A DNA stretch of 64,000 nt from Rhodococcus gordoniae (lineage in GTDB: Bacteria > Actinomycetota > Actinomycetes > Mycobacteriales > Mycobacteriaceae): assembly GCF_001646655.1 (NCBI RefSeq), contig NZ_LPZN01000003.1:310001-374000 (forward strand), given 5' to 3'. The stretch's first letter is position 1; the number at the start of each line of letters is the position of its first letter. The position numbers and the translations under genes were made by a program. The notes beneath the pieces are model-generated. The model made no database searches and was not told the DNA's origin. It was given only the letters and a program-made list of their open reading frames with translations. This document shows, piece by piece, positions 8,344 through 16,998 of this stretch.

Positions 8344-8962
8344 AGTCCTCGATCACCTTCGCAAGTACCTACGAAAAGCGCCTTCATTCTTCACCGTCCG
8401 GGTGCGCGCACTACTGTCGCTCGGAACGGTCCTCGCACTCGGCGCGGTGGGAACCTTCGCCGCGTGGGCGAATTCGGCGGTAGCGACGGGGACGTTCAGC
8501 ACCGGCACGGTCGATCTGCGAGCGAACGACGTGAAGTCCTATACGTTCTCCGACCTGACCTCGTCCTCCATGATGCCGGGCGAGAGTCGAGCGGCGAGTC
8601 TGCAGGTGCAGAACACACGCTCGACGATGGACGTCACGTACACGGTGAATGTCGCGACACCCGCCGGAAGTCCGGCCCTCGCGAACAACCTGCAACTCCG
8701 GGTCTTCAGCAACGGAACCCCGGCGAACCTCACTGCCGGCGGTCTCCGCAAGGGAACATGCACGGGAACACAGATCGGACAGACGAACCTGATCGCGGGA
8801 GGCGCTGCGCCGATCGTCACTTCTGCTCGCCCCTTGGCGGCCACGACCGGTAGGGAGACACTGTGCATGGTCGTCACGTTGCCCACGTCGACGCCGCTCC
8901 CCACACAGAACCAGAGCGTGTCCGCCCTCGTGTTCACCTTCACGGCGCAGACGACGGTGTGA
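8330..8962 (+). CDS. Third SipW-type signal peptide surface protein
   Basis: A 210-aa product from the ATG at 8330, preceded by GGAGG at a good distance; an in-frame ATG at 8285 would add 15 residues but lacks as good a site. The leader is long: ~25 charged residues, then LLSLGTVLALGAVGTFAAWA, followed by NSAVATGTFSTGTVDL, close to the TasA/CalY family start. The mature part has a beta-sandwich-like pattern and two cysteines. It overlaps the peptidase gene by 14 bp. Confidence 0.8.
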   Translation: MRGDEVLDHLRKYLRKAPSFFTVRVRALLSLGTVLALGAVGTFAAWANSAVATGTFSTGTVDLRANDVKSYTFSDLTSSSMMPGESRAASLQVQNTRSTMDVTYTVNVATPAGSPALANNLQLRVFSNGTPANLTAGGLRKGTCTGTQIGQTNLIAGGAAPIVTSARPLAATTGRETLCMVVTLPTSTPLPTQNQSVSALVFTFTAQTTV

Positions 8963-8969
8963 GGCGACA

Positions 8970-10919
8970 ATGACCGAACACGCACACCAGGCACGGCCCC
9001 CACGCAGAGGGCGGGACACCCTCCTGACGATCGGTGCAGTACTCGGCAGCCTGTGCATTCTCGTCGCGGCGGTATCGGCCCTGTTCGGCCTGACGCCGTT
9101 GATCTTCCGCTCGGGTTCCATGGCACCCGCGATTCCTTCGGGCTCCCTCGCGATAGCGCACACCGTCCCCGCAGCCGACCTTCGGTCCGGTGACGTGGTG
9201 AGTGTGATCAACGATCAAGGCAGTCGCATCACCCATCGGATCGTGGAAGTCCAGTCGTTCGCCGGAAACACGGCCCTCCTCCGGCTGCAAGGAGATGCGA
9301 ATCCGGAACCCGATCCCCGCAGTTACGGAGTGAGCTCGGCCGAACGGGTGCTCTTCCATGTCGACGGCCTCGGCTACCTTGCCGCCTGGCTCCGGACCGT
9401 TCCCGGCCTCGTCGTGCTGGCGATACTCGCCGCCGCCCTCATCCGGATCGCGGTGCGTCCCGACGGATCGCCCCTCCGGAACGCCCAGGCCCCCGTGACT
9501 CCTCTGGCAGTCCTCGTCGTCGTGTCTGCGGTCGGCCTCTCACACACGCCGGGGACCGATGCGACCTTCGTCGACAACGCGACCGCGCGAAGCGGAGCGT
9601 TCGCCTCGAAGAGCGAGTACGTACCACGAATTGCAGGAACGGTCGGCTGCAACAGCAAACTCATTCTCGACCAACCCGATCCTGTCACGTTGAACTGGAC
9701 GCATCTGGGGTCGCCGTATCAATACCGGATCATTCTGCGAGATATGGACGGTCGTGTCTGGCGGACCGTCGACATCACCGACATCACCGCCGCGACGGGC
9801 GGCACCATCTCGTACGACCTGTACGGCACAGGTCTTCCTCGCCGCAGCCTCATCTGGCAGTACAACGCGGAAATACACACGATGTTGCCGGGAGGCACGG
9901 TGTCGGCAGCATGGAGGGGCCGCCTCGTCTCCCAACCCGTGTCCTTGATCAGCCACAACCAGGACCTCAACTGCAGCCCGAGCGGGGAACGTGACGGGAC
10001 CCCGGCGTATGTGGCACCCCCGGCTTCCGTCGCATGCTCCACGACCGGCACAGGAAGTGCCACCGCAGCGACATTGACGTGGCCCCACGTCGGCACGGGT
10101 GTGACTTACCAGGTCACCGTTCGCAATCCGTCGGACGGAAATTTCGCTTACGTCACCACGGTGACCACCACCCCGACGGCCGCGGGGCAACCGGTGACCG
10201 CCAGGATCGCCCGGACCAACCTCGACACCGCTCTCATCACCGCGAATACCGCTGACGCCGAGATCCGCTCGATCCAAGGAGATTCGTATTCCACAGGTTT
10301 CGTCGCGTACAGGCTCGACACGACGTCGACGACGGGCGTCACCTGCTCGGCACCAGCGACAGGAGCACGCTCACTGCCGCAATCCTCTGCTTCCACCACC
10401 ACGACGTCGACGACGTCCTCCCCGACCGCAAGTCCGGGGACATCGACCTCCCTCGGTCCGACGACCACCGAGGGGAGTCCCAGCACGTCCGGGTCACCGT
10501 CTGCACCGACAGAAACGGAAATTGTCTCCGCGCTCCGCTCACCGTCCGGCCTGTACTCCGCTCGGCTCGTCCGATCCGAGGCCGGAACGTACGCCGTCAT
10601 CACTGCTGCGACGGGCAGCGAGGAGTACCGCACCGGCGCCTCGGAGGGTGATGTACTGGCCTGGGCCGCCGAGACGGACGAGCTACGCATCACCGGAAGT
10701 TCGGGGGAATGGGTGATCAGTAGGGCTTCGGGTTCGTGGGTGAGGAGCGCGGTGGTCGATCCGCTCCCGGCTCCCCCGCCTGCTCCTGCTCCTGAACCTG
10801 CACCGACCGGCGAGCCTGCTCCTTCACCGGTCCCCGAGGAGACGCCGCCCGAACCTGCGCCGACCCCGAGCGACGATGCTCCTGTGGGCGAGCCGGCCGA
10901 CGACGGATCGGAAGGCTGA
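8970..10919 (+). CDS. SipW-type signal peptidase fused to a long surface domain
   Basis: A 649-aa protein. Residues 1-~165 are a complete SipW/ER-type signal peptidase: transmembrane segment ~17-41, catalytic Ser50 in RSGSMAPAIPSG, His89 in ITHRIVEV, the LQGDANPEPDP box and a second membrane segment ~145-165. A third hydrophobic segment (TPLAVLVVVSAVGLSHTPGT, ~180-195) then leads to ~250 residues of extracellular beta-type sequence with paired cysteines, a Ser/Thr-rich linker, a further small domain (residues ~515-590) and a Pro/Ala/Glu-rich tail. The extension resembles the surface-protein part of its substrates. Last gene of the operon; ends 10 bp from the convergent cobU gene. Confidence 0.82.
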   Translation: MTEHAHQARPPRRGRDTLLTIGAVLGSLCILVAAVSALFGLTPLIFRSGSMAPAIPSGSLAIAHTVPAADLRSGDVVSVINDQGSRITHRIVEVQSFAGNTALLRLQGDANPEPDPRSYGVSSAERVLFHVDGLGYLAAWLRTVPGLVVLAILAAALIRIAVRPDGSPLRNAQAPVTPLAVLVVVSAVGLSHTPGTDATFVDNATARSGAFASKSEYVPRIAGTVGCNSKLILDQPDPVTLNWTHLGSPYQYRIILRDMDGRVWRTVDITDITAATGGTISYDLYGTGLPRRSLIWQYNAEIHTMLPGGTVSAAWRGRLVSQPVSLISHNQDLNCSPSGERDGTPAYVAPPASVACSTTGTGSATAATLTWPHVGTGVTYQVTVRNPSDGNFAYVTTVTTTPTAAGQPVTARIARTNLDTALITANTADAEIRSIQGDSYSTGFVAYRLDTTSTTGVTCSAPATGARSLPQSSASTTTTSTTSSPTASPGTSTSLGPTTTEGSPSTSGSPSAPTETEIVSALRSPSGLYSARLVRSEAGTYAVITAATGSEEYRTGASEGDVLAWAAETDELRITGSSGEWVISRASGSWVRSAVVDPLPAPPPAPAPEPAPTGEPAPSPVPEETPPEPAPTPSDDAPVGEPADDGSEG

Positions 10920-10929
10920 TGCTTCGAAA

Positions 10930-12276
10930 TCAATTCCGCTTCAACGAAACAGGAATTCCTGCCACCACGAGAGTCGCTGCTTCACTGGCCTCCGCGACCC
11001 GCGCATTGAGCCGGCCCAGCATGTCGCGGAACAATCGGCCCGAAGAGGTCGCGGGCACCACTCCGCTACCGACCTCGTTGCTCACGGCGACCACCGGCAC
11101 CGCACATTTCCGCCACGCCGCGATCAACTCGTCCACATCGGAGTGGACAGGGTCGAGGTCGCCACCATCCCAGACACCGTGGATATCGAGCCGTGCCGTC
11201 AACCACGTTCCGAGACAATCGATCAGCAGCGGTTCCGTAGCGGTGCACAGCACCTCGGCGACATCGACCGTCTCCACCGTCGACCATGAACCGGGACGTC
11301 TTTCCCTGTGCAGTGCAACACGTTCCGCCCACTCCGCGTCACCCTCTCGTGTCCCGCCGGTGGCGACGTAGGTGACGGACGGGCAGGACGCGAGCAACTC
11401 CTCGGCGTGCCGCGACTTGCCCGACCGCACTCCCCCGAGAACCAGCGTCCGATGCGGCACGACCGGAGTCCCTTCACCCACGTGGACCACCTCACCATCA
11501 CGACCGGGACGAGCATCCACCTGCTGCAGACGTTTCCGAAGTATGTCGGCGGGTGGATTGTGGTGGCCCAGATGCACTGCGACCACATCGGTGTCCGGAG
11601 TGACGGCACCGGCACCGCGCAGGCCGTCCACCAGGGTGCCGAATTCCGGAAGGCCGAGGTGGCCCTCGGACAGTTCGGAGCGGTCGCCGAAGGTCTCCTC
11701 GAGAAACACCGCGTCGAACCGCGCGTCGCGCACGGCCTCGAACCACTCGGTAGGCCACATCCCGGTGTCGCATGCCCACAGCAGCCGCGACCCGCCGGGA
11801 CCCGACAGGTCGTACAGCACTGCGTCACCGTCACGGAACACCGTGTGCCGCGCGGGGAGAACACGCACCGCGTACTCACCGACGGCAAGCGAATCCCCGG
11901 CCTCGACCGGCACGAAGCGCACCGGGTCGTCGGGGCCCACCCACGGTCTGCAGGTGTCGAGGGCGTCGGCGGGGCCGATCACGTCGAGCTCGTCGCCGCC
12001 CGCGACCCATGATCGGAACAGCAACGCCTGCGGCCCGAGATGATCGGCGTGCGCGTGTGTCAGGAGAATGTGCCGCACCGTCGCCAGCGACCTGCCGTGC
12101 CGCACCGCCGCACCGGGCGCCTCCGGACCGCAGTCGAGCAGCAGCACGTCGTCGACGAGCGCCGCGGTCTGCCCGCGTATCTCGCCGCGACGTGCGGCGT
12201 CCGCACAGGATTCACACGTGCAGAACGGATTCGGCCATCCGTCCGCCGCACCGGTCCCCAGGAGTACGACCTCCAT
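10930..12276 (-). CDS. cobU: MBL-fold hydrolase fused to CobU (cobinamide kinase/guanylyltransferase)
   Basis: A 448-aa fusion from the ATG at 12274-12276. Residues 1-~265 are a metallo-beta-lactamase-fold hydrolase of the PhnP/RNase Z type: start MEVVLLGTGAADGWPNPFC, CTCESC cysteines, metal motif THAHADHLGPQ, later ACDTGMW and AVHLGHHN. Residues ~272-448 are CobU: P-loop LVLGGVRSGKSRHAEE, TYVATG, LIDCLGTWLT and SNEVGSGVVPA, which phosphorylates adenosylcobinamide and adds GMP in the nucleotide-loop step of B12 synthesis and salvage. The start overlaps the upstream ABC ATPase stop (TGATG), placing it last in the riboswitch-controlled btu operon. The hydrolase part may act on a nucleotide-loop phosphate ester; that is inference. 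Confidence 0.88.
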   Translation of the reverse strand: MEVVLLGTGAADGWPNPFCTCESCADAARRGEIRGQTAALVDDVLLLDCGPEAPGAAVRHGRSLATVRHILLTHAHADHLGPQALLFRSWVAGGDELDVIGPADALDTCRPWVGPDDPVRFVPVEAGDSLAVGEYAVRVLPARHTVFRDGDAVLYDLSGPGGSRLLWACDTGMWPTEWFEAVRDARFDAVFLEETFGDRSELSEGHLGLPEFGTLVDGLRGAGAVTPDTDVVAVHLGHHNPPADILRKRLQQVDARPGRDGEVVHVGEGTPVVPHRTLVLGGVRSGKSRHAEELLASCPSVTYVATGGTREGDAEWAERVALHRERRPGSWSTVETVDVAEVLCTATEPLLIDCLGTWLTARLDIHGVWDGGDLDPVHSDVDELIAAWRKCAVPVVAVSNEVGSGVVPATSSGRLFRDMLGRLNARVAEASEAATLVVAGIPVSLKRN

Positions 12277-13088
12277 CAGCAGTCCTTCGAGGTGTCGCGG
12301 AGCGGGAGAACGGCACGACCCGCCGGGCGGTCGAGGATCTCGACGCGGGCGCCGTAGACCTGCGCGATGCGTTCGGCGGTGAGCACGTCGTCGGGCACTC
12401 CGTCGGCGACGACGTGCCCGCGATCGAGCAGCACGAGCCGTTCCCCGTACTGGGCGGCGGAGGTCAGGTCGTGCATCGCGGCGATGACGGTGAGGTCGCC
12501 CTCGGTGCGCATCGAGTCGACGAGTTCGAGCACCTGCTGTTGGTGCCCGATGTCGAGGGCGCTGGTGGGTTCGTCGAGGAGCAGCACCCGGGGTTGCTGG
12601 GCGAGAGCGCGCGCGAGCACGACCCGCTGCAGCTCCCCACCGGACAGTTCGGTCGCGAGTCGCGGTGCGAACGCTTCGAGCTCGAGCCGTTCGACGACCC
12701 GGTCCACCACCTCGCGGTCGTGCGCGGTCTCGGATCCGAAGCGCGGGATGTGCGGGGTGCGGCCGAGGTGGATCAGTTCCCTGACGGTGACACCTTCCGG
12801 CACCACGGGGCGTTGCGGCATCAGCGCGACCGCGCGTGCCATGTCCCGGCGTCCGGCGCGCCCCGGCACGATGTCGGCGACCTGCAGGTGACCGGTGGCC
12901 GGCACGAGCCCGGCGAGGACGTGCAGCAGGGTGGTCTTGCCCGACCCGTTGGGTCCGACCAGCGATACCCAGGAGCCGGCGGTGACGTTCAGGTCGACGC
13001 GGTGAAGCACCTCGATGCCGCCGCGTTCGGCGCCGAGCTGCCGGCACGACACCGTCACGGTCCCGGTGGGGAGAACATCGCTCTTCAT
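12276..13088 (-). CDS. btuD: ABC transporter ATPase for cobalamin import (BtuD-like)
   Basis: A 270-aa cytoplasmic ATPase of the FecE/BtuD type. Walker A is VGPNGSGKTTLLH, the signature TELSGGELQR, Walker B RVLLLDEPTSALD, and the switch histidine lies in AAMHDLTSA. It energises the permease encoded just upstream: its ATG overlaps the permease stop (ATGA). Membership of a cobalamin-riboswitch operon ending in CobU makes corrinoid import the likely function. Confidence 0.88.
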   Translation of the reverse strand: MKSDVLPTGTVTVSCRQLGAERGGIEVLHRVDLNVTAGSWVSLVGPNGSGKTTLLHVLAGLVPATGHLQVADIVPGRAGRRDMARAVALMPQRPVVPEGVTVRELIHLGRTPHIPRFGSETAHDREVVDRVVERLELEAFAPRLATELSGGELQRVVLARALAQQPRVLLLDEPTSALDIGHQQQVLELVDSMRTEGDLTVIAAMHDLTSAAQYGERLVLLDRGHVVADGVPDDVLTAERIAQVYGARVEILDRPAGRAVLPLRDTSKDC

Positions 13089-14158
13089 CGGACACCTCGG
13101 CTACGTCTGAGCACGACGAGGAAGAAGGGCGCCCCGATCGCCGCGGTCACGACACCGATCGGCAGTTCGGCGGGCGACATGACGGTACGGGCCAGGACGT
13201 CCGCGAGGACGAGGAAGGATGCGCCCACCAGTAGGGACAGCGGCAGCAGGAGTCGGTGGCCGGGTCCGGCGAGCAGCCGTACCGCGTGGGGCACGACGAT
13301 GCCGACGAAGCCGATGAGACCGCTCGCCGAGACGACGGCCGCAGTTCCGAGCGTCGCGACGCACACGAGCAACAGCCGCACGCGCGCCGGGTCGATCCCG
13401 AGGCTCGCGGCTTCGACGTCGCCGACCGCCATGACATCGAGTGTGCGCCGGTGCAGCACGATGATCGCGACGGTGACCACGACGTACGGCAGGACCACGA
13501 CGACATCGGACCATCCGTCGGTGGACAGGCGGCCGAGCATCCACGAGTACACCTGCCGCAGCGTGTCGTCGTGCAGCTGCATGAAGAACGTCTGGATCGC
13601 GTTGGCGAAGGCTGCGACGGCGACCCCGGCGAGGATGATGACGACTTCCGAGCGGCTTCCGCCGACGGTGCGGCCCAGCGAGTAGGTTGCGCCGACGGCG
13701 AGCAATCCACCCGCGAACGCTGCGACGGGGACCCCGGCGAACCCGGCCGCGCCGCCCACGACGATGGCGAGGGTTGCGCCGAGACCGGCGCCACTGGACA
13801 CCCCGAGCAGGTAGGGATCGGCGAGCGGGTTGCGGAAGACACCCTGGTAGGCCGCGCCGGCGATGGCCAGCATCGCACCGACCAGCACGCCGAGCACCAC
13901 ACGCGGCATCCGGATGTTCCACAGAATGGCCTGCTGACGCGTGCTCAGTCCCGAATCGACGTCGACGAACGGCAGGCGGTCGGCGATGTCGAGCAGCACC
14001 CCTCCCGGGGTGAGACCGGCCGGTCCGACGAGGATCCCGACCAGCATCGCGGCGAACAGGACGAGCACCGCGCCGGTCAGCACGAGCACGGTGCGCGGCA
14101 GTACCCGCGCACCACCGGGTGGCAGGGTGCGGGTACTGCGGCGCGACAGAGAGATCAA
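13085..14158 (-). CDS. btuC: FecCD-family permease for cobalamin import (BtuC-like)
   Basis: A 357-aa polytopic membrane protein with about ten hydrophobic segments. It shows family motifs RMPRVVLGVLVGAMLAIAG (coupling/first pore region), GVFRNPLADPYLLGVSSGAG and, near the C-end, GLIGFVGIVVPHAVRLLAG. Start TTG at 14156-14158 overlaps the upstream stop (TTGA). It forms the translocation channel with the neighbouring ATPase and binding protein. Confidence 0.88.
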   Translation of the reverse strand: MISLSRRSTRTLPPGGARVLPRTVLVLTGAVLVLFAAMLVGILVGPAGLTPGGVLLDIADRLPFVDVDSGLSTRQQAILWNIRMPRVVLGVLVGAMLAIAGAAYQGVFRNPLADPYLLGVSSGAGLGATLAIVVGGAAGFAGVPVAAFAGGLLAVGATYSLGRTVGGSRSEVVIILAGVAVAAFANAIQTFFMQLHDDTLRQVYSWMLGRLSTDGWSDVVVVLPYVVVTVAIIVLHRRTLDVMAVGDVEAASLGIDPARVRLLLVCVATLGTAAVVSASGLIGFVGIVVPHAVRLLAGPGHRLLLPLSLLVGASFLVLADVLARTVMSPAELPIGVVTAAIGAPFFLVVLRRSRGVR

Positions 14159-15054
14159 GGCGTGGGCTGGGCCGCGGGGATGGCGCCGACGATCCGGGCG
14201 ATCTCGCGCATCAGGTCCACGACGCGCGGACCCCAGCGACTCGCGATGTCCTCGTCGAGGACGTAGACGTGACCGTCACGGACGGCGCTGAGCTCGTTCC
14301 AACCCGCACGCTGTGCGACGACCTCGGGCGTGACGCCGCAGCACTGTCCGTCGGCCAGGAAGATCACGTCGGGGTTCTGTTCGAGGACGTACTCGGCGGA
14401 CAGCTGCGGGTAACCGTTGCCGCCGGTCGCGATCGAGGTCAGACCCAGCATCGAGTAGATATCGCCGATATAGGTGTCGTCGGTGACGGTGTAGAAGGTG
14501 TTGTCGAGCTCGTGGTAGTAGGTCAGCGGGGTCTCACGCTCCGGGAGGCCCGCGAGAATCCCGTCGATGTCCGTCTTCATCTGCGCGACGAGCTCGGCGG
14601 CGTCACCGACGTGTCCGGTGGCGGCTCCCAGCTGCTCGATCTGGGCATAGGTGTCGTCCAGCTTCCCGGCGGCGGGAAGGATCAACGTCTCGACACCGGC
14701 CTGTTCGAGTCCCGCGACGAGATCGGCGGTGTCGGCGTTGGCGACGACCAGGTCGGGTTCGTAACCGAGGATCGCCTCGACGTTCGGGGTGTAGCCCGAC
14801 AAGTCGGTGACGGGCGCGTCGGCCGGGTAGTCGGATCGGTCGTCGACCGCGACCACCTGGTCACCGGCACCGATGGCGTAGAGCATCTCGGTGCTGGTGG
14901 GGCTCAGGGAGACGATGGCCTGCGGAGCATCGGCGGAAGCGGTGCCGGTGTCACCGGCCGGCGACGAGTCGTCGCTGTTCGAGCACCCCGCGGCGAGGAG
15001 AGCGAAGGCGGTCAGTCCGGCGGCGAACAGCCGTCGGGAGTTGTCGAGGGGCAC
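14155..15054 (-). CDS. btuF: Cobalamin-binding lipoprotein (BtuF-like)
   Basis: A periplasmic-binding-type lipoprotein of ~299 aa. The lipobox is LLAAGCSN after a basic-hydrophobic leader; the mature part is a PeriBP_2 (BtuF/FecB) fold with IVSLSPTSTEMLYAIGAGDQ and VDDRSDYP near the front, and YVLDEDIASRWGPRV at the end. The ATG at 15058-15060 touches the GGAGG ribosome binding site directly, so the in-frame GTG at 15052-15054 with six bases spacing is preferred. The upstream leader holds a cobalamin riboswitch and a hairpin covering the ribosome binding site. Confidence 0.85.
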   Translation of the reverse strand: MPLDNSRRLFAAGLTAFALLAAGCSNSDDSSPAGDTGTASADAPQAIVSLSPTSTEMLYAIGAGDQVVAVDDRSDYPADAPVTDLSGYTPNVEAILGYEPDLVVANADTADLVAGLEQAGVETLILPAAGKLDDTYAQIEQLGAATGHVGDAAELVAQMKTDIDGILAGLPERETPLTYYHELDNTFYTVTDDTYIGDIYSMLGLTSIATGGNGYPQLSAEYVLEQNPDVIFLADGQCCGVTPEVVAQRAGWNELSAVRDGHVYVLDEDIASRWGPRVVDLMREIARIVGAIPAAQPTP

Positions 15055-15059
15055 AGCCA

Positions 15060-15078
15060 TCCTCCGTTGTTCGGAGGA
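15060..15078 (-). promoter_or_regulatory. Ribosome-binding-site-sequestering hairpin
   Basis: TCCTCCG and CGGAGGA form a 7-bp perfect stem around a five-base loop. The 3' arm in the mRNA is the GGAGG Shine-Dalgarno of btuF, so the stem would block initiation. Together with the upstream cobalamin aptamer it looks like a translational expression platform. Confidence 0.6.
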
Positions 15079-15154
15079 CGAAAACAGCACGGCTGCAACA
15101 GGCGGTTGCGGCACGCCACCGTCCTTCGTCCGAGGACCAGTACGTACGGACCCT

Positions 15155-15240
15155 CCGCGCCGGCCGACCTGGCTCACCCCGTATCGGGACTCACAGTTGC
15201 GGGACAGCGCCGGATTCTCACCGGCTTCACCGAAAACGCA
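15155..15240 (-). ncRNA. Cobalamin riboswitch, btuF operon
   Basis: On the minus strand the conserved core is read as GGTGAAGCCGGTGAGAATCC, GGCGCTGTCCCGCAACTGTGA and GTGAGCCAGGTCGGCC (B12 box). These are the P3-P6 landmarks of the AdoCbl/cobalamin riboswitch. It precedes btuF, btuC, btuD and the MBL-CobU gene. High B12 should repress import. Confidence 0.88.
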
Positions 15241-15273
15241 GCGGGTGCCCTACCGGATCGGCAGGACACCCGC
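15241..15273 (-). terminator. Terminator hairpin after metZ
   Basis: GCGGGTGCCCT and AGGACACCCGC form an 11-bp stem (one wobble pair in the minus-strand RNA) with an 11-base loop, 24 bp after the metZ stop and just before the riboswitch. No U-run follows, as is usual in this GC-rich group. Confidence 0.55.
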
Positions 15274-15296
15274 AGCGTAGCTCACGGCTTCGCAGG

Positions 15297-16520
15297 TCAG
15301 GACAGCGCCTGCTGGAGATCTTCGAGAAGATCCTCGGGATCCTCGAGGCCGACGGACAGTCGCACCACACCGTCGGACAGGCCGATCGCGGCCCGGCCCT
15401 CGGGTCCCATCGCCCGGTGGGTGGTGGTCGCCGGGTGGGTGACGAGCGACTTGGCGTCGCCGAGATTGTTCGAGATGTCGACGATGCGCAGTTTGTTCAG
15501 CAGCTCGAAGGCGCGTTTCTTGCCCTCGCCCTCCGGGGCGTCGAGTTCGAACGTGATGATCGTGCCGCCGCCGCTCATCTGCGACTTCGCGAGTTCGTAC
15601 TGCGGGTGCGATTCGAGATAGGGGTACTTGACCCACCGCACTGCCTCCTGCGATTCGAGGAACTGCGCGATGCGCAGCGTCGAATCGACCGAGGCCCGCA
15701 ACCGCACCGGCATGGTCTCGAGACCCTTGAGCAGCGTCCACGCGTTGAACGGGCTCAGCGACGGCCCGGTGTGGCGGATGAGCTTCTGCACCGGCCCGTC
15801 GATGTAGTCGGCGGGTCCGAGGATCGCACCGCCGAGCACACGGCCCTGGCCGTCGATGTGCTTGGTGCCGGAGTACACGACGACGTCGGCACCGAGATCG
15901 AGGCTGCGCTGCAGCAGCGGGGTGGCGAAGACGTTGTCCAGCACCACCTTCGCGCCCGCCGCATGCGCCATCTCGGAGACGCGACGCACGTCGACGAGGG
16001 TCTGCATGGGGTTCGAGGGGGTCTCGAAGAAGACCGCGGTGGTGGGCACCGACAGTGCCTTCTCCCACTGGTCGAGATCCTCGCCGTCGACGAACACCGT
16101 CTCGACGCCCCAGCGGGGCAGGATCTCGTTGCACACGACGAAGCACGAACCGAAGAGGCTGCGTGCCGCGACGAGGCGGTCGCCCTTGCCGAGCAACGCG
16201 GCGAGCGCGGTGAACACCGCGGACATGCCGGACGCGGTGGCGTACGCCCCCTCGGCACCGTCGAGCAGGCGCAGGCGCTCCTCGAACATCTTCACCGTGG
16301 GGTTGCCGTAGCGGGAGTAGACGAAATGGTCGACGTCGCCGGTGAAAGCGGCCTCGGCGGCCTCGGCCGACTCGTAGACGAACCCGGAGTTGAGGTAAAG
16401 GGCCTCGGAGGTCTCCTCGAAACCGGATCGGAGGGTGCCGCCGCGCACGCCGAGCGTGGCGGGACGAACGGTGTCGGGCAGCGATTTGCTGAACGCGCCG
16501 CCCTGGGGGATGGAACTCAC
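15297..16520 (-). CDS. metZ: O-succinylhomoserine sulfhydrylase (MetZ)
   Basis: A 407-aa PLP enzyme of the Cys/Met metabolism family that forms homocysteine from O-succinylhomoserine and sulfide. Motifs: SRYGNPTVKMFEERL, ATASGMSAVFTA, the PLP lysine in VVYSGTKHIDGQGR, and SVGLEDPEDLLEDL at the end. GTG start (16518-16520) overlaps the rhodanese stop (GTGA); longer readings only extend into the rhodanese gene. metZ beside a rhodanese gene matches Rv0391-Rv0390 of M. tuberculosis. Confidence 0.92.
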   Translation of the reverse strand: MSSIPQGGAFSKSLPDTVRPATLGVRGGTLRSGFEETSEALYLNSGFVYESAEAAEAAFTGDVDHFVYSRYGNPTVKMFEERLRLLDGAEGAYATASGMSAVFTALAALLGKGDRLVAARSLFGSCFVVCNEILPRWGVETVFVDGEDLDQWEKALSVPTTAVFFETPSNPMQTLVDVRRVSEMAHAAGAKVVLDNVFATPLLQRSLDLGADVVVYSGTKHIDGQGRVLGGAILGPADYIDGPVQKLIRHTGPSLSPFNAWTLLKGLETMPVRLRASVDSTLRIAQFLESQEAVRWVKYPYLESHPQYELAKSQMSGGGTIITFELDAPEGEGKKRAFELLNKLRIVDISNNLGDAKSLVTHPATTTHRAMGPEGRAAIGLSDGVVRLSVGLEDPEDLLEDLQQALS

Positions 16521-16927
16521 GACTGCCTCCACGGCAGGCCCGCGGCCCGCCAGCCCTCGGCACCTCGATGGCCTTCGCCGTCGAGAGCGCCTTCGAATCC
16601 TTCGAGAACGTTGTAGGCGGGGGTCAGGCCCGCGGCGGTGGCGGCTTCGGCCGCACCGATCGAGCGCTGACCCGAGCGACACAGGAAGATCACCGGCCCG
16701 CCGCCGATACCCGCTGCCCGCAGATCCTCGACGAAGGTCGGATTCGGGGCGCCGTCGGGGTAACGAACCCACTCGACGAACACGGTCCGGCGACCGAGCG
16801 ACGAGGTTTCGGGGACCCCGACGTATTTCCACTCGGCTTCGGTCCGCACATCGACGAGCACGGCATCCGGATCACCGTGCAGCAGGTCCCATGCCTGCCG
16901 CGGCGTTATATCACCTGCGTAGCTCAC
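16517..16927 (-). CDS. Rhodanese-like sulfurtransferase
   Basis: A 136-aa single rhodanese domain. AVLVDVRTEAEWKYVG is the N-terminal signature and FLCRSGQRSIGAA holds the active-site cysteine. Translationally coupled to metZ, so it may deliver or trap sulfane sulfur for homocysteine formation. Equivalent in context to Rv0390 of M. tuberculosis. Confidence 0.9.
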   Translation of the reverse strand: MSYAGDITPRQAWDLLHGDPDAVLVDVRTEAEWKYVGVPETSSLGRRTVFVEWVRYPDGAPNPTFVEDLRAAGIGGGPVIFLCRSGQRSIGAAEAATAAGLTPAYNVLEGFEGALDGEGHRGAEGWRAAGLPWRQS

Positions 16928-16998
16928 CCGGACATGTTTTCACAGTTCGCGCTGGGACGTACACGCGGGCATCGCTTCGTATACGCACGGGCACCGAT

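Noticed and set aside
10930-13095. One open frame of ~720 codons spanning the MBL-CobU gene and the btuD region
   Set aside because: The upstream third is read in the wrong frame over btuD, which has all ABC motifs in another frame. The real gene starts at 12276.
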